64,000 nt of DNA. Origin: Limonium bicolor (lineage: Eukaryota; Streptophyta; Magnoliopsida; Caryophyllales; Plumbaginaceae). The notes beneath the pieces are model-generated. The model was not told where the DNA came from. It saw only the letters and a list, made by a program, of their open reading frames with translations, and did no database searches. The stretch spans positions 465,277,827-465,341,826 of the forward strand of contig CM041777.1 of NCBI GenBank assembly GCA_023374045.1. Reading direction: 5' to 3'. The translations under genes were made by a program, and so were the position numbers. Shown here one piece after another: positions 1 to 12,310 of this stretch (its first letter is position 1; every line of letters starts with the position of its first letter).

Positions 1-2582
1 GTTATATAAGCTATGAACATCATATGAAGTTAATCAAGGATCATTATATGACCCTTAGAACACAGGACCTCATCTAAAACTAAGTAAAAATACAAAATGC
101 CGGGAGTTCCCCTAAAGGCCCTTAAGGCCCGAAAGTCCCGGAAATACTTTATAGGATGAAGTATAGCTTTACACTTCATTCCAAATGCACCATAACACCT
201 TATTAAATATATAAGATGAAGTCCTCATGATAAATTCTTAGTTAAAGACAAAGTGCTCCGAGGTTCCCGATGAGGGCCCCATAAACCCCGGGAATGCCCC
301 GGAGAGGTACCAAGTGGCACAAACTCCAATATAAATCATTCTTAGAGTTCCTATCATCACTATTCAACATTATAAATAGAATGCTCGAGCTACTTTTTCA
401 AAAATAAACAAAGTGCTCAGGGGAATTTCTTAACGCTCCTATTTTGCTCGGGAGTGTCCCGGTAGCCCGAAAATTGAGTTATAAGTTGATATAACCCCAT
501 GTAACTCAATGTAACACCTTAATATATTGATATTGACTATAAATAATATTTGTAAACACTTGGAACTCATAGCGACTACTTATTTTCAAGAAAATCCTTA
601 AAGCACAAAAACGCACCTTCGGGTGTCACAAAAACACGTTCTACGCAATTACCTTGAAACGTTTGAGAAGCTACGAGTTGATAATCTTAAAAGGGGATAC
701 ATTGACCATCTAAATCAATTAATGCCAGTGCTAAACTCATAACACAAGTAGGGCCGATTTTTGGGTCAAAAAGGTACCTAAAATCAGCATTTTTACCTTA
801 GAACTTTCATCTTTTACCATGATATAAATGTACCAATTAAATGCTGGAACCTATTACATGTTATAATATGGTCTTAATACAATATAGTGTGACAGGAATC
901 AAATCAAAAATCAATTCCAATTGGTCCCCATTGTAGGCGCCATTTAGGGTGTCATTTGACTAGTTTTGCTTAGTAAATTACCTTATGGAATGGTGACTCA
1001 CCCCCACATGTGCCATGTGACAATGTCAAATAATTTCAGTCAAATTACACCCCCATTACCATATGGCCTTCAAGAAAACAAGAAGGGATTAGTTTAACAA
1101 AAGTCATGGAAATTAAATATGCTAAAAGTAGATCTAGATTCTTATAATGTAAAGTTGCAAATAAACAAAGTAGCAGCCATGTTCTAGCCTAATGCTGCCG
1201 ATAAGGATGAGGGAAATAAGGGACTGATTGCCTTATATTAAAATCAAAAGAAGACACCACCTAACTAGCATGTGCCTATGTTTCATTAAACAAAAATCAA
1301 ACTTGCCTACCTATACCATTGTTACCGTGAGCATAGAAGAAGAACAAGCTTGATTGCTGGTTAACTAATCAAATAAAACAACATACCTAATTAAACATGT
1401 TCTCTTGTCTAACATAAACAAAAAAACAAGGGATACCTACAGCCATGGAGTCGTGAACCTACAAGAAAACAAACAAGATTAGTATTAATAATCAACTCAT
1501 AAAATACTAAAGAATTACCTAACCTTGTCACCTTGTGTTAATTGACAATCAATCTCCATTCTCTTCATTGAATCAGCCAAAAGCAAGCAACAATAATGGG
1601 CACTTTCTTGAGCCAAACAATCAAAATAATAAACAAAGAAAAGCTAGACAATTATGACTTTACTTTGTCAAAAGAAAATTCTATCCTTGCCTTCTCTAAA
1701 ACTACCTTACGTGAGTTAGCAACCCTTTGCTCCTCACTTCACCGATTTGGTAAGTCATTCTACTCTCTCTTTTCTTCTTCAATTGCTAGTACCTTAGAGC
1801 TTCTAAGCTCTAATAATGGTGCTCTAAGTTCTAACACCATTTCTATGTAATTTCCTAGTTAAATCTCCTAAGTCTTAAAGCAAGAATCATCCTAGCAAAC
1901 CTACAAGAATTCGCCAAGCTTTAGTGCTCCAAGGAGGTTCCTAGATTCAACAACAACACAAGGAACAACAAGATCAAGTTAAGGTATATTTTCATGTTGA
2001 AAATCCTAAATAAATTCCTTAAGCTATTACCGAAAATTATAAGCCTCTAAATCTATATCCTCTTCATCATTTCCTGAAGGAAACTTAGATCTACAATCAT
2101 CCCAAGGTGTACCGAAAATTCCTTGAAAAATACCTAAGGTAAACTCTTGTAAAACTACTCCAAATCTTATTTATAAATCCTTGTTAGAAGTCTAACAAAA
2201 GGATCTCCTAAATATATACAAGGAGGCCGAAAGTTCTTCATCAAGAAAGCATTTGGAGAGCTTGGAATTCAAGGAGAAATCAAGTACAAGAATTATCTTG
2301 ATTTAAGGAGTAAGTTTCTATAATTAAGGTTTATTAAGTTTAAGCTTGATTTAAGCTTCAAACTTTGGTATAAAAATTATGTAAGAGCCTTAGTAATATT
2401 AAGGCCAAAAATATTGGGTCATAATGTCAAGAAAATAATTTATAACATATAAGGTAAGATTATTACCTTAAGGTATAAAATTGTGTCACAAAAAAATTAA
2501 ATATGATACACATATTATTAAACCGAATTGTCTAAGAGTTATTTGATCTATTTTGAGTCTATAATCATTCTAAGTCATTAGC
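1..2582 (+). mobile_element. Left half of an old, diverged plus-strand LTR
   Basis: There is no credible protein gene here. The stretch is AT-rich, with GC-rich inverted patches near 98-140, 252-306 and 416-470 that resemble the stem-loop arrays of the other LTRs. It also has several AAGGTAA-type donor-like sites and a CCGAAA-containing block near 2225, similar in layout to the plus-strand LTR at 26406. It is read as part of an LTR because the sequence resumes at 16661, across a target duplication, and ends in GTGTTACA at 19263. The start of this LTR (an expected TGAAATACCCC-like end) was not found, so it is either eroded or lies outside the window. Confidence 0.45.
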
Positions 2583-2871
2583 TGTAACACCCCAACTCAA
2601 TCCAAACGTGGTCTCGCAACTTAACAGCATATATATATACACGTCACAGCGGAATTCTTTACACACCAGGACCTTGCCACGGTCTGACTACAGAATATAC
2701 CGAACATTAGTACATAACTACCTTAACCAAATACATATTCTTCTTACAATCCTCTCACATCCTATACATCTTACTAACCCAATTGCCATACGAGTGTACA
2801 TGCACAACTCGTAGGCCACACTTAACCTGCAGCACTTGTACCCCCTCTTACTCTCGCGACGGCCGCCTCCT

Positions 2872-2925
2872 GATGTTCACCTGTGTAGTAAAAACAGCCC
2901 CCAAAGGGGGTCAGCACGAATGCTG
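2872..2925 (-). promoter_or_regulatory. Conserved LTR hairpin plus T-run plus CAGGT block
   Basis: Read on the minus strand there is GCTGA, a 13-bp palindrome CCCCCTTTGGGGG (2898-2910), a run of Ts and then ACACAGGTGAAC. The same order occurs at 12604-12650, 20958-20996, 30375-30420, 41390-41440 and 51018-51062 in related LTRs. The stem sequences differ but are always self-complementary. The position is about 0.3-0.5 kb from the LTR 3' end. It could be an RNA processing, polyadenylation or splice element; the role is inferred. Confidence 0.6.
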
Positions 2926-4168
2926 GTACGATCTCATGGCCCCCAAGCTAACGTGGCTACGACGACAAATTGTCGATAGCATGGAGGTTGATTAGATGCA
3001 CAACATAATAGAAAGTGCAGTAAACAACAACTCAGATATGAACAATCAAAGTTCACACACAATGAACGACTTAAATGCGTTCCCTTAATTAGAGAGTTAA
3101 TTATTTAACTCCTTAAGTAATGTTCCCTCTTAATCTTAGTCCATCCTTATCTCACCTCAATCTTAGTCTTATATTAATCTTAGAAACAACCATCCTTTAA
3201 TAAGGAGTGGATGTAGCTTATCTTAATCTTAATAATACAAACCATCCTTTAAAGAGGAATGGTTGCAACTCATCTTAACCTTACCTTAATCTTAATCTCA
3301 ACTTAATCTCAGTATACAAACCGTTCCTGGAAGGGAATGGTTGTAGCTTAATTCGAACCTGGGATTTAGGTGATCCCACCGCACCATCTTAATGCCACCT
3401 ACTCTGGACGGGAGTCCAGCGTAGCTGAGCCGGCAACCGGCCCTAGGCTACAAGTCCGAAGACAAGTCCTTAAGCGGAGGGCGGATCTGATTCAGATACC
3501 GTCCCCCTTTTTCCTTAGCATGCATGACCGGAGATCGGTCCCGGGTTTCCTCACTCAAGATCCAGTTAGTAGTAGTCTCAAGACCATGTTTGTTGGTTAA
3601 CCTCTTTCGGTTTATATCAACCCATATTAGGGAGCGTTCCTTAGTCTCACTCATTTCCTTACTAAACGTTAGTTAGTAAGTTCTCACGGTATGTTGTGTT
3701 AGTTTTCAAACATCACACAACAATACAATTAACATAATATTCCGGTTGCATGCTTTATCTTGTTTAGTGAGCACACAAAAACAAATAGCACACAAGCCGA
3801 GGGACACCTCGTTAGCAAGCAGGTCACAAGAAGAACTGTACCGTTCACCGTTGGTCGTTCGGTTGCTTAATCTCTTCCGGAGTCCAGTTCCCAAGTCCTA
3901 AAACATTCATCCAGTTTTAGGTTGTTAATCACTTAACTCAATTCAACTTACTTATCTTACTTAACTTGCTTAACCCTTAATGATCCCCACCTAACACCTC
4001 TTAAGTCTTGCAACTTAATCTTACAAACTTAACCTTAAACTTTTAAGCTTATACCTAACTTAATCCCCTAGGTCTTTATACCTCTAGTAATCTTTGCCTC
4101 CTCAATGGGGTACCCTTAATACCACTAAACTCTCTTAGGGTTTCTTTTTTTTTTAAGTCTTAAGGGTC

Positions 4169-4352
4169 GTCCGACCCACCGTCCGACCCACCCACTGGGT
4201 CGGACCATTCCAGAAATCCTCCCGTCTCTTAAAACTCCTCCGTCCGACCCACCGTCTGACCCACCGACTGGGTCGGACCATTACAGAAACTCTTATGGCG
4301 GCTTAACAGAGGTCCGTCCGACCCAAACTTGGGTCGGACCCCTGGGTCGGAC
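4169..4352. repeat. Three-unit GTCCGACCC stem-loop array in LTR
   Basis: Three units each hold one or two copies of GTCCGACCCA followed by TGGGTCGGAC in inverted orientation. Each is followed within about 10 nt by CAGAA (CCAGAAA, TACAGAAA, CCAGAAC). The partner LTR carries the same array at 13863-14030. Related LTRs have arrays of the same layout with different stem sequences. Confidence 0.85.
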
Positions 4353-6424
4353 GCCACCAGAACATGTCCAAAAATTGTTAAATCTTCACCAAACTTCTCC
4401 TTAAGCCTTCTAATGTGTTCTAACATCATTTAGACCCTTAAACCCACCTTTAATCATCCTCCAAACTCATGAAAATCCCCTCCAAAGATCATTCCAACCT
4501 TTAGCTCAATTCTTGCAAGAAATTCCTAACACTTGTCAATTAATTCCTTATATTTCTAACATGTACATTTTGTCTAAAACTTCACTAACCAAAGTGTTTC
4601 TTTTCTACCCATATAACTCCTCCTTAACATCATTGCACTCCATCTTTGCTTGTTTAACCTTTCAAGGTCATCTAGCATGTCCATGCACAATTTCTCTTCT
4701 TTTCACTTGTTACTCATCACTCTTAAACTCTTAAGCTTGCTTATACATTTCTTTCCATTACCTTAATACCTTGACATTGTTCTTCATTTACCTTAACCAT
4801 GCAACGCCCTCTTTAGGCATTTCCACTTCTTTTATGCAACTTACTCACCATTCTCATGATCATAACCTCTTATACGTTTCTAGTCATTCCCCTGACGACT
4901 TACAACATTCTCCTACCATTTTCACTTCCATCACCCAAGTCCACACATTACCATTCAACCAAACCTTACTAGTCCACCACTAACATCACCACCTCTTACA
5001 CAAACTTCCCGAACTCTTATTGTTCTTCTCTTAGTTCATACCTAAATCATCTCAAAGCATTATACATCATTTCCTCCAGATTTGCACAAGTCTTACCATT
5101 CCTCATACCATGACTTTGGTGTGTTCAATGCACCCATCTAAACTCTAATTTCCTCATAGACCATTCTAGGTCATTCTAAACCTCAAGAACTCCTTAGTTA
5201 ACTCATTTCCACTCAAATTCCTTTTTATGACTCCTAGTAAATCCTAGGTCATATTAGTTCACCACCATCACCTAAACACTTATTTTCTACTCAAATTTCG
5301 CCATAGCTTCTCTAGTATCTTATCATGCCCACACACATTGTTTTCCTCATTCAACCATCTCACACACATCAAGTTCTTTCTCATCACATCTCATCACCAA
5401 ACCAACTCATTCACAACAACTCATTATATTGCAATAATCTTAAATTGCATAGCACCAAGGCTCTTAAATGACATGGCTCTTAGGCCCTTAAATGACTTAA
5501 ACTTAAACACTGAATTTCCCACATATAAAAGCCTTCAACCTGCAAATACACCCATCAATCTCATAGTGGTTACAATACTCTTAAAATCCATCTTAAACTT
5601 ATATTACTAACTCATTCCCATTGGCTCCTTAGTCACAAGTTCACAAGCTTATTTAAGTTCTTTTTCTTAGGTTACATAACCCATTACCTAATGTAAGCCC
5701 TAGGCTACATTGGTACCCATCTAAAACTCATTCCTTAAACCTTAAACCACCATTAGGTAAGTAATTTACCTTGTTTTCTCAAGCTTATCTTATCTTCCTC
5801 CTTAGACCTTCTTCTTGCATGAATCTCGGCCACCACTTAAACTTCCTTTGCCAATGTTCTAACCAATATTCAATGACTCACATGAGTACTAAACAATACA
5901 CTAACCTCAAGGAATGAAAACCTAGGTTAGAAATGTGTTTAAGGCACAAAAGTGGATGATTACCTTTGAAGTCTTAAAGTAGACTTGGGCATTGAATGAA
6001 ATAGGACCTCCACTAGTCCTTGGTGAATAAATCAAGCTAGAACAAGGCATAAAAACAAGGCCCCATGAGTAGTAATTTTCGGCCATGTAAGGAAGTGATG
6101 GAAACTTGGTTTTTCTTACATTTTCCTTACCTTGAATGAATGGAGAACCAAATGGGCTCTTCAAACTTGATTTTCCTCCATCAATGGAGTTTCCTCTTGG
6201 CACCAAAATGGAGCTTTGAAGGATTTGAAAAGATAGAAAGATAGGTCTTGGCCTAACTAAGAGAAATCTATACTTGGTTTTTGATTTGGAGCAAAGATGA
6301 ACACTTGGTGAGCATTTGAAGGTGGAGCACCCATGGATGGAGCTCTCTCGGTTTTGGAGCAAGAGAAGGGAAGAAGAAACCGTGGAAGAAGAGGAATGAA
6401 GAGAGAGAAGAAGAAAGGTGGCTT

Positions 6425-6455
6425 ATTAAGAGATATTTTGCTTTTATAAAGCAAA
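6425..6455 (-). promoter_or_regulatory. TATA-like LTR promoter of element A
   Basis: The minus strand reads CTTTATAAAAGC about 620 bp into the LTR. It is followed by a long TTC/TCT-rich leader, as is common downstream of plant retrotransposon TATA boxes. An identical copy lies near 16018-16048 in the 5' LTR. Prediction from sequence only. Confidence 0.45.
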
Positions 6456-7068
6456 TAGTAACTTCACTTATTTCCCTCTTCTTTTCTTTAATTGAATGAC
6501 TCATGTGGTGACTCACCACTCTTAAAAATCGGCCCGCTTGTTAAACAAGGACATGTTTGGCCTTTATTGACCAATTAACTAAACTAAGTTGATTAAAGAC
6601 TAAACTAGTCACTATTTGGCACTATTCACAAATTAGTGCACATATTTCTGAAATTTTTGATTTCCCATTGATTTAGGCTTCCTAATGTGATACTAATTAG
6701 TACACATGTTGATTAAAGAGTAATGATGGACATTTAGCCACTCAAAACTCAATTCTAAGACAATTTCTCAAAAATGTGCTTTAAGACTTCTTAAAGCACA
6801 TTTTGTGTTTTAACTTGTTTTCAAGCTTGGTTTTCTTTGATAATTGATTTAAAATGTCCATTAGCATATTACTAAAGTCTTATAATGGTATTTGGGTGCT
6901 AATAAAAGTCACTCCAAGCTTAGAGCACGTTTTTGCTCAAATGGCCCTTAAGGCACCTTTTGTGTTTTCCTTGGTTTAAATTGTCTACCAATCTTTCTAA
7001 GGCATATTCTAGCCTTACTACATCATAATTTGATGTTTACTTAGCATACTTAGGTTTGGGGTATTTCA

Positions 7069-7086
7069 ATCTACCCCCCTTAAAAG
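7069..7086 (-). promoter_or_regulatory. Polypurine tract of element A
   Basis: On the minus strand the tract AAGGGGGGTAGAT lies immediately before the LTR start TGAAATACCCC. This is the usual place for the plus-strand primer of reverse transcription and fixes the element's orientation. Confidence 0.8.
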
Positions 7087-8230
7087 AACTTTGTCCCCAA
7101 AGTTCCCATGCACCTTATCTTATTAGGATACATATCTTACCTCATTCCTCAGATCATATAGGTCATACTTCTGTATACTTAAACTCATTGGATCATTAGA
7201 TCCGCCATATTCTTATACTCAAATATCACACAACATGCTTAAGCATGTATAGCACTCAAATTCTTTTTGTTTCTTTTGATGATTGAAACATTCACATAAT
7301 TTCCAACGTATTCTCCCATGTCACCGGTCCGTAGACAATGGCTCATTCGTCCTCGTCACCATGGGCCAGAATACAAAACACTCTGCTCTCCCCATGTCAC
7401 CGGTCCGAAGACAAAGGCTCGTGCTTCCTCGACTTCATGGGCGAGACTCAGTAAAAAGGTAATCCTTTTTACGAGGTCATGTTAGGAATAATTCCTCTAA
7501 TTAAAAATACAATCAACTTCAATTTCATTTTATCCTAAGGCCTCTATCCATAGTGTGATTTAGTTGTGACCACTGGTAGGGAGTTTCAGGAATCATCCAA
7601 CCCTGATGTGATAAGCATCAGTGTAGAACTATCCTTCCACCCCAATTTGTGTTCGGTTTCCCTTGATCCCTAGAAAATCAAGTTCCACCTCCCACGTCAT
7701 TTTCAAACATCCAAATAATTCACTCATGTCGAATTTTCTATCTTTTTAGTTCTTCTAATCATAATCAATACATCTCCAAAGTGTGGACTCAGTCCATCCA
7801 AACATTCCCGATTCATCTCTTAGTAATTACCTCAAGACTTAAATTCCTACTAAGTTCTATAACTGTCCCATACCAATTCTCACCATCTTATATCTCATAA
7901 CATTACTATCTTCTTCCTCATGCTCATGTCAAATTGTATCTCATAATGTTATCTTATTCTTATCTCACACATAGTCTCATATCGACTCATACCTCATATA
8001 TTCTTATTTCTTAAGTCTCCTTAATCCTCTTCCTTAATTCTCTTAACTTGTACTCACACCGGAGTTAACAAGATAGGTACTTAATATGTATGGTATTCAC
8101 ATCTTCTGTGTGCAATAACCATGATTTATCTCAAAATGTTTATGTAAAACATATTCTCAAATTATTTTGTGCTATGCACACCGTAGTTTATGTACTCAGT
8201 ACACAAACATACGCTAAGCGGTTTTCGCTC
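7087..8230 (-). other. Non-coding 3' untranslated region of element A
   Basis: No gene is visible. The block at about 7620-7690 (rich in ATCAAGGGAAACC-type sequence on the minus strand) is shared with elements C (about 35110-35190) and D (about 37620-37700). This shows a conserved non-coding segment between the end of pol and the 3' LTR. Confidence 0.6.
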
Positions 8231-8264
8231 TACCCCCCTTAAAATGGATTACGCCCACGTAATC
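8231..8264 (-). other. Internal polypurine tract with adjacent hairpin
   Basis: The minus strand carries the perfect inverted repeat GATTACGTGGGCGTAATC followed by AAGGGGGGTA. The same pair occurs at 34516-34549 (C) and 37062-37094 (D), with a looser version near 58935-58990 (E). It lies about 1.15 kb upstream of the LTR-adjacent tract and may be a second priming site or a leftover duplicated LTR edge. Confidence 0.6.
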
Positions 8265-8574
8265 AGCATTATATCATCCTTGAACATAAGTTCAAGATGT
8301 CTAATTCTCATCAAGCATTCTAGCTTCCATGTGATCTTATAATTCGATCAGAAATGACTTAGTCTCCGTATCAAAGATTCTTAACGGTACTTATACCGTT
8401 TCCTTAACTTAGTTTGGTCTAATCTCAAAGGTAGTGGTCTGCTAGCTGCCGCTGCACAACTCTGATAGTTTTAGGCTTATTTGCCTCTCGTATCCTTTTT
8501 ACAGCGTCGGATATCTTTCTCTTGCGTGTTTATGGTTTAGCACTAGAGGTCCCTCAATGGTCACGTGTTATCTT

Positions 8575-8705
8575 TATATATACACGGCCTTGATGAGTTG
8601 TAGCTTGTCCATCCAGTCTTCCTGGAGATCTAATGTTTGTACTCTTAGTGTTCTCTTAAGTGTCTAAATCGTTCTCTCCAACTGACCTTTGGTCTGAGGA
8701 TGATT
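8575..8705 (-). pseudogene. Integrase core relic of element A
   Basis: The minus strand over 8667-8705 translates to NHPQTKGQLERTI and then a stop, matching the gypsy integrase core segment that element E has as FHPQTDGQTERTI. The following codons (WMDKLQLI-like, about 8585-8610) match the WxxxLxLVEF stretch. The glutamate of the D,D-35-E triad, expected shortly after ERTI, is not conserved. This is a small relic of a decayed pol gene and shows that element A once had an autonomous-type interior. Confidence 0.75.
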
Positions 8706-11700
8706 CCTAATCTGAAACTACTGTTTAGTGCTTATTGCACTTTACAGTTTAATCTTATTCATCTTAAGACATGTTCTATGTCTATACTTAACAATCCGTG
8801 CTTCTCGCACTTCATAGTCCTTAATTATTTGTTCTCTGATTCCCTTGCGTTGCTGGTTCAACTGAATTCTTCTCTTCGACTGTTTGTGGTAATGGCTGCT
8901 CTTGTCTGATCTTGTGTCGTTGTCCGTGGTACGGAGTCGACTACTTCCCGTGTTCCTTACACCACTCGTCTACATGCATGGGGTACCTTACTGGTACATT
9001 ACTACTTACCCAACTAACTCATAAATGAGCGTGTCAGGCCTGCAAGCCCCTGTGAGGTGCAGTCGTCCCACGTCTCGTTTTAGTAAACTCATAGTGTCCG
9101 TCACACGTTTAGCTATTGCTAATTATGAAGTATTCTGTTGTCGATCTCCTCTTTCATCGTTCCATAATAACATTTATTGTTCTTCTTGAAGTTAATCAAG
9201 GGAAGTCCATTTACTGTGTTCTTGGGTATGGTATGCTCCAGCTCCTTTCTGTATTCCGTATTGATTCTATTTCTTAGTAGCTTAGGTCTCTTTCCATAGA
9301 GCCTCTTATCTTTTTCTCATATTCATTCTATTAGGAATGCACTTCCAGTTCCTTAAGGAATGGGTAGTGTGCTTCCTGTGAAATCTTACCTAACCAGGTC
9401 CAGACTACTGGCACCAATGCACAGTCGTCTACCATCTTTTTCTTACTTATGCTGGTCTTAACTCATAAATCTAATTGCCTCAGTGTCAATATTTGACGGC
9501 TCATACATAATGGTCGCCTTACCGCGCACCATGACTTAATCCACTTATCTAACTATTGTACTCACGACCACTACTACCGTGGTAGTTGGCCTTTACCATG
9601 TTGCCCATTAATGGTGCAACCTCTTATTCACTTATTCTCATGTCTTACCTTATACTCAATCCCTTCTTGGTGTAAACACACTGGGAGTCCTCTCATTCCG
9701 GTGTATAGCGGTTGTGTTACCGCGCTGTAAATTAGTTGACTCTTAATACGAAGGTGTTCTGCTCCAATCTCAGATTCGTAAGTAGGCTGATTTCCCTCAT
9801 TCTTTCCTCCTTATGGCGTGTTGCTTACCATGCAATTTAACCGGTTACTGAAGAAGTCATCCACTGAATCACAAGCTCTTCTGAGCCTTGGTCACTTGAC
9901 GTGCCATAATGTGCACTCTCAACGTTTATCTCTGACAAAACTGATTCTTAAATCTCGGGTGTTGGATATGAGGTCTGTTTCTACAGCCTTCCTTATTACT
10001 CAAGTGTATCTGATATGTTCCAAGGTAATCCCAAGTTTACAGTTTCCATTCTTAAACAAAATCGTATTGCATCTCTAATAAGTGAAAGCCCTTTTGAGGG
10101 GTTCATTCCCACTCATGGCCTCACAACAAGGAGAGGTATCCCCACCCCAAAGGCATGGTTCGTTCTCCGCCCCTGTCCTTAGTATTATCTCAACATTCTC
10201 ATTGGTCCCCTTTCTTAGTAATATTCTTCCCAACCTAAGTTATAGGTTTGTAATCGTTCACATCTACACATTGTAGTTCATTCGTGGCTTAAACAAGTTC
10301 TCTTACAACTTACTGCACCTCGGGCTCTGATATGGTTAACATCCTTGGCTCGTAGGCTCTTAATGCTTAATGTCTCAGTTCATTATTTGTACTCTTACTC
10401 ATCTGCAGGTCATCCTTATAAGATTCTGGTTCTTTGAGCACTATCCACCGATAGGTTACATACTAAATGTAGTATTGGGTTTCATGGTAAGTTGCTGCAT
10501 CCCGCTTCCTGCTATGGAAGTTGTTCAGGTGATCTGAGGTTACTTAATGTCTTTGACAATACTGTCATTTTACTAGACTTATGTCTTTTAGTAGTCAAGG
10601 TTAGGTTCGTATTAGGCGTTTGCCTTACGGTGTCCAAGTTGGATATCATCCTGTCATCTTATACTTTCATCTCAATGCTTCGTTCAACTTCCGTTGACTA
10701 CGCCACCCGTTGATGATTAATCATACTTGGGTGTTAATGAGTTAGACGAATAGTATTAGCTGTCATCCATTAGTTATTTGGCTCGACTATGCCTGCTCTG
10801 TGTGGGTAATCTTCTAGGCTTCCCTCTGTCGGGATTGTATATCTTTAATCCTTGGTGGGTTATAGCTTATGTTCATTTCTTTTACCCTTGTTTTCTGGGT
10901 TTTCCAACATCTTCATTGAAGAATGCTTACTACTGGTATTCTTAGTGATCAATCTGGGAGTCTTATCCCATCCTTGTTGGAAGTCGTTCAGTCGACTACC
11001 TTTATTGTATCTCTTGATACATCCATGAATGTTGTTACTTACGTAGTGTATTTGCTTGGATCGTTGAGCGATCTTTTAGGTTCCTCTTTGAGATCCGGGT
11101 TGGTGTTCTTACCGCACTGTCGGTTGTTGTTGTCGTAGTATGTTGTACTGTTGCTAACATCCATATGGTCTAATATTATGTCCAAGTTCCGCTCCCGGCT
11201 GACTGGTGTGACTTATCTCATTATGGTCAGTGCCTCGGGCCTTTCCAAGGTCTTATTTTTCCATTCCTATGGATTTACAATCCGGTATTAATATGTGTTA
11301 CAACTGTAGCGTTTCCTATCTTGCCATGGTGGCTTTCCGTGTAGCTTAACCGTGGTAGCACTTGCTATGGCAAGTGCGCCATGCAGGATGGGCTATTGGT
11401 ACAAGGTACATTGGTAGTGATACTTCCTTCTAATTTCCATGTATTGGTAGTCTCGGGACTCCTTCGATAATCTCTTATTTGGGTAACTGACCACCCGGCA
11501 GTTTCCTTGTTATTTGACAGTACTGTCATTTATTAGGGCGTTCCTCTTTCTGAGGGAACCCCTTAATATTCCTTATGTCTTAATCCTCGCTCCTGTCTCC
11601 ACACATTTTGTTGTGGTTATTAATAATTCTCTTTTAGGCACTACATCGTAGTCCTATTTTGGTATACAATTGTATGAGTCTCTACCTTCATCCGCATTAT

Positions 11701-12287
11701 GTCGGCAGGTCTTGTAACCTTCCTCATAGTATGGGGTTTGGAGTTCCCGTTTCTAACTGGACTTCCAGTAATCTCAATCCTCATGCTTTGTATTATCCTA
11801 CTGTTATGCTCCTTAACCACTGTCCGGTACTCATGTCACTTCCCTTTTCCTTTCTATTGCACCCGTAGTGCTTTCTTATCATGGTATCGCGGGTAATTCG
11901 ACTGCGTAGCATGTCGACCCATGTTGCCGGTAATTACGTTCCCTTACTGGTAGAATTCCCTTGATAGCGCCTGTTTCACCGCTGCGCCTCAGTTAAAAAC
12001 CTCCAAGTTCTCCGTAACTGTTGTGCAACAGATGTTTCTCGTATTGCTTACTGTTAGCTAACTGCCAGATCGGGTTTCCCCGAGTAAGAGAAGGTTTTCG
12101 TCTCTCTGGCGTTTGTTCCACATATTTCAGGGTTAGGGAATGTGGAGGGCGGGTCTAGGTACTATGGATATCCGGTAAGCACCGGGAAGTCCTGATAACG
12201 AACTCTTACTCTATCTCTCAACCCTTAACCCATAACTCAATCTCAACCTCAATATTCTCCTAAGTTCAGTAATTCTTGTCTTAGAGC
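8706..12287 (-). pseudogene. Decayed gag-pol interior of element A
   Basis: No open frame above about 86 codons survives, and I could not place RT, RNase H, protease or zinc knuckles with certainty. From its position between the primer-site remnant and the integrase relic it should be the remains of gag-pol. A possible VDD-containing stretch near 9860 (minus) is too weak to call RT. No AlkB motif was found. It is noticeably shorter than the gag-to-integrase span of element E, so deletions or a smaller ancestral gene set are likely. Confidence 0.5.
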
Positions 12288-12310
12288 GTAAACTACGCTG
12301 ATACACTTTG
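12288..12310 (-). other. Degraded primer binding site of element A
   Basis: Directly inside the 5' LTR the minus strand reads AAAGTGTATCAGCG. This resembles a mutated TGGTATCAGAGC, the initiator-Met tRNA primer site used by many plant gypsy elements. The match is imperfect. Confidence 0.4.

Larger units (their letters stand above)
2583..7068 (-). repeat. 3' LTR of element A (4486 bp)
   Basis: It has TG/CA ends in the minus orientation. From its minus-strand start it carries a conserved block about 280 bp in, a TATA-like box followed by a pyrimidine-rich leader near 6440, a three-unit stem-loop array at 4169-4352, and a GC palindrome block at 2872-2925. Short open frames inside it (for example over 5922-6362) recur in the other LTR at the same place and look non-coding. 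It is about 136 bp longer than its partner. Confidence 0.92.

Noticed and set aside
5922..6362. 146-codon open frame (minus), repeated in part at 15518-15805
   Set aside because: It lies in the LTR leader, has no domain and is not kept open in the partner LTR or relatives.
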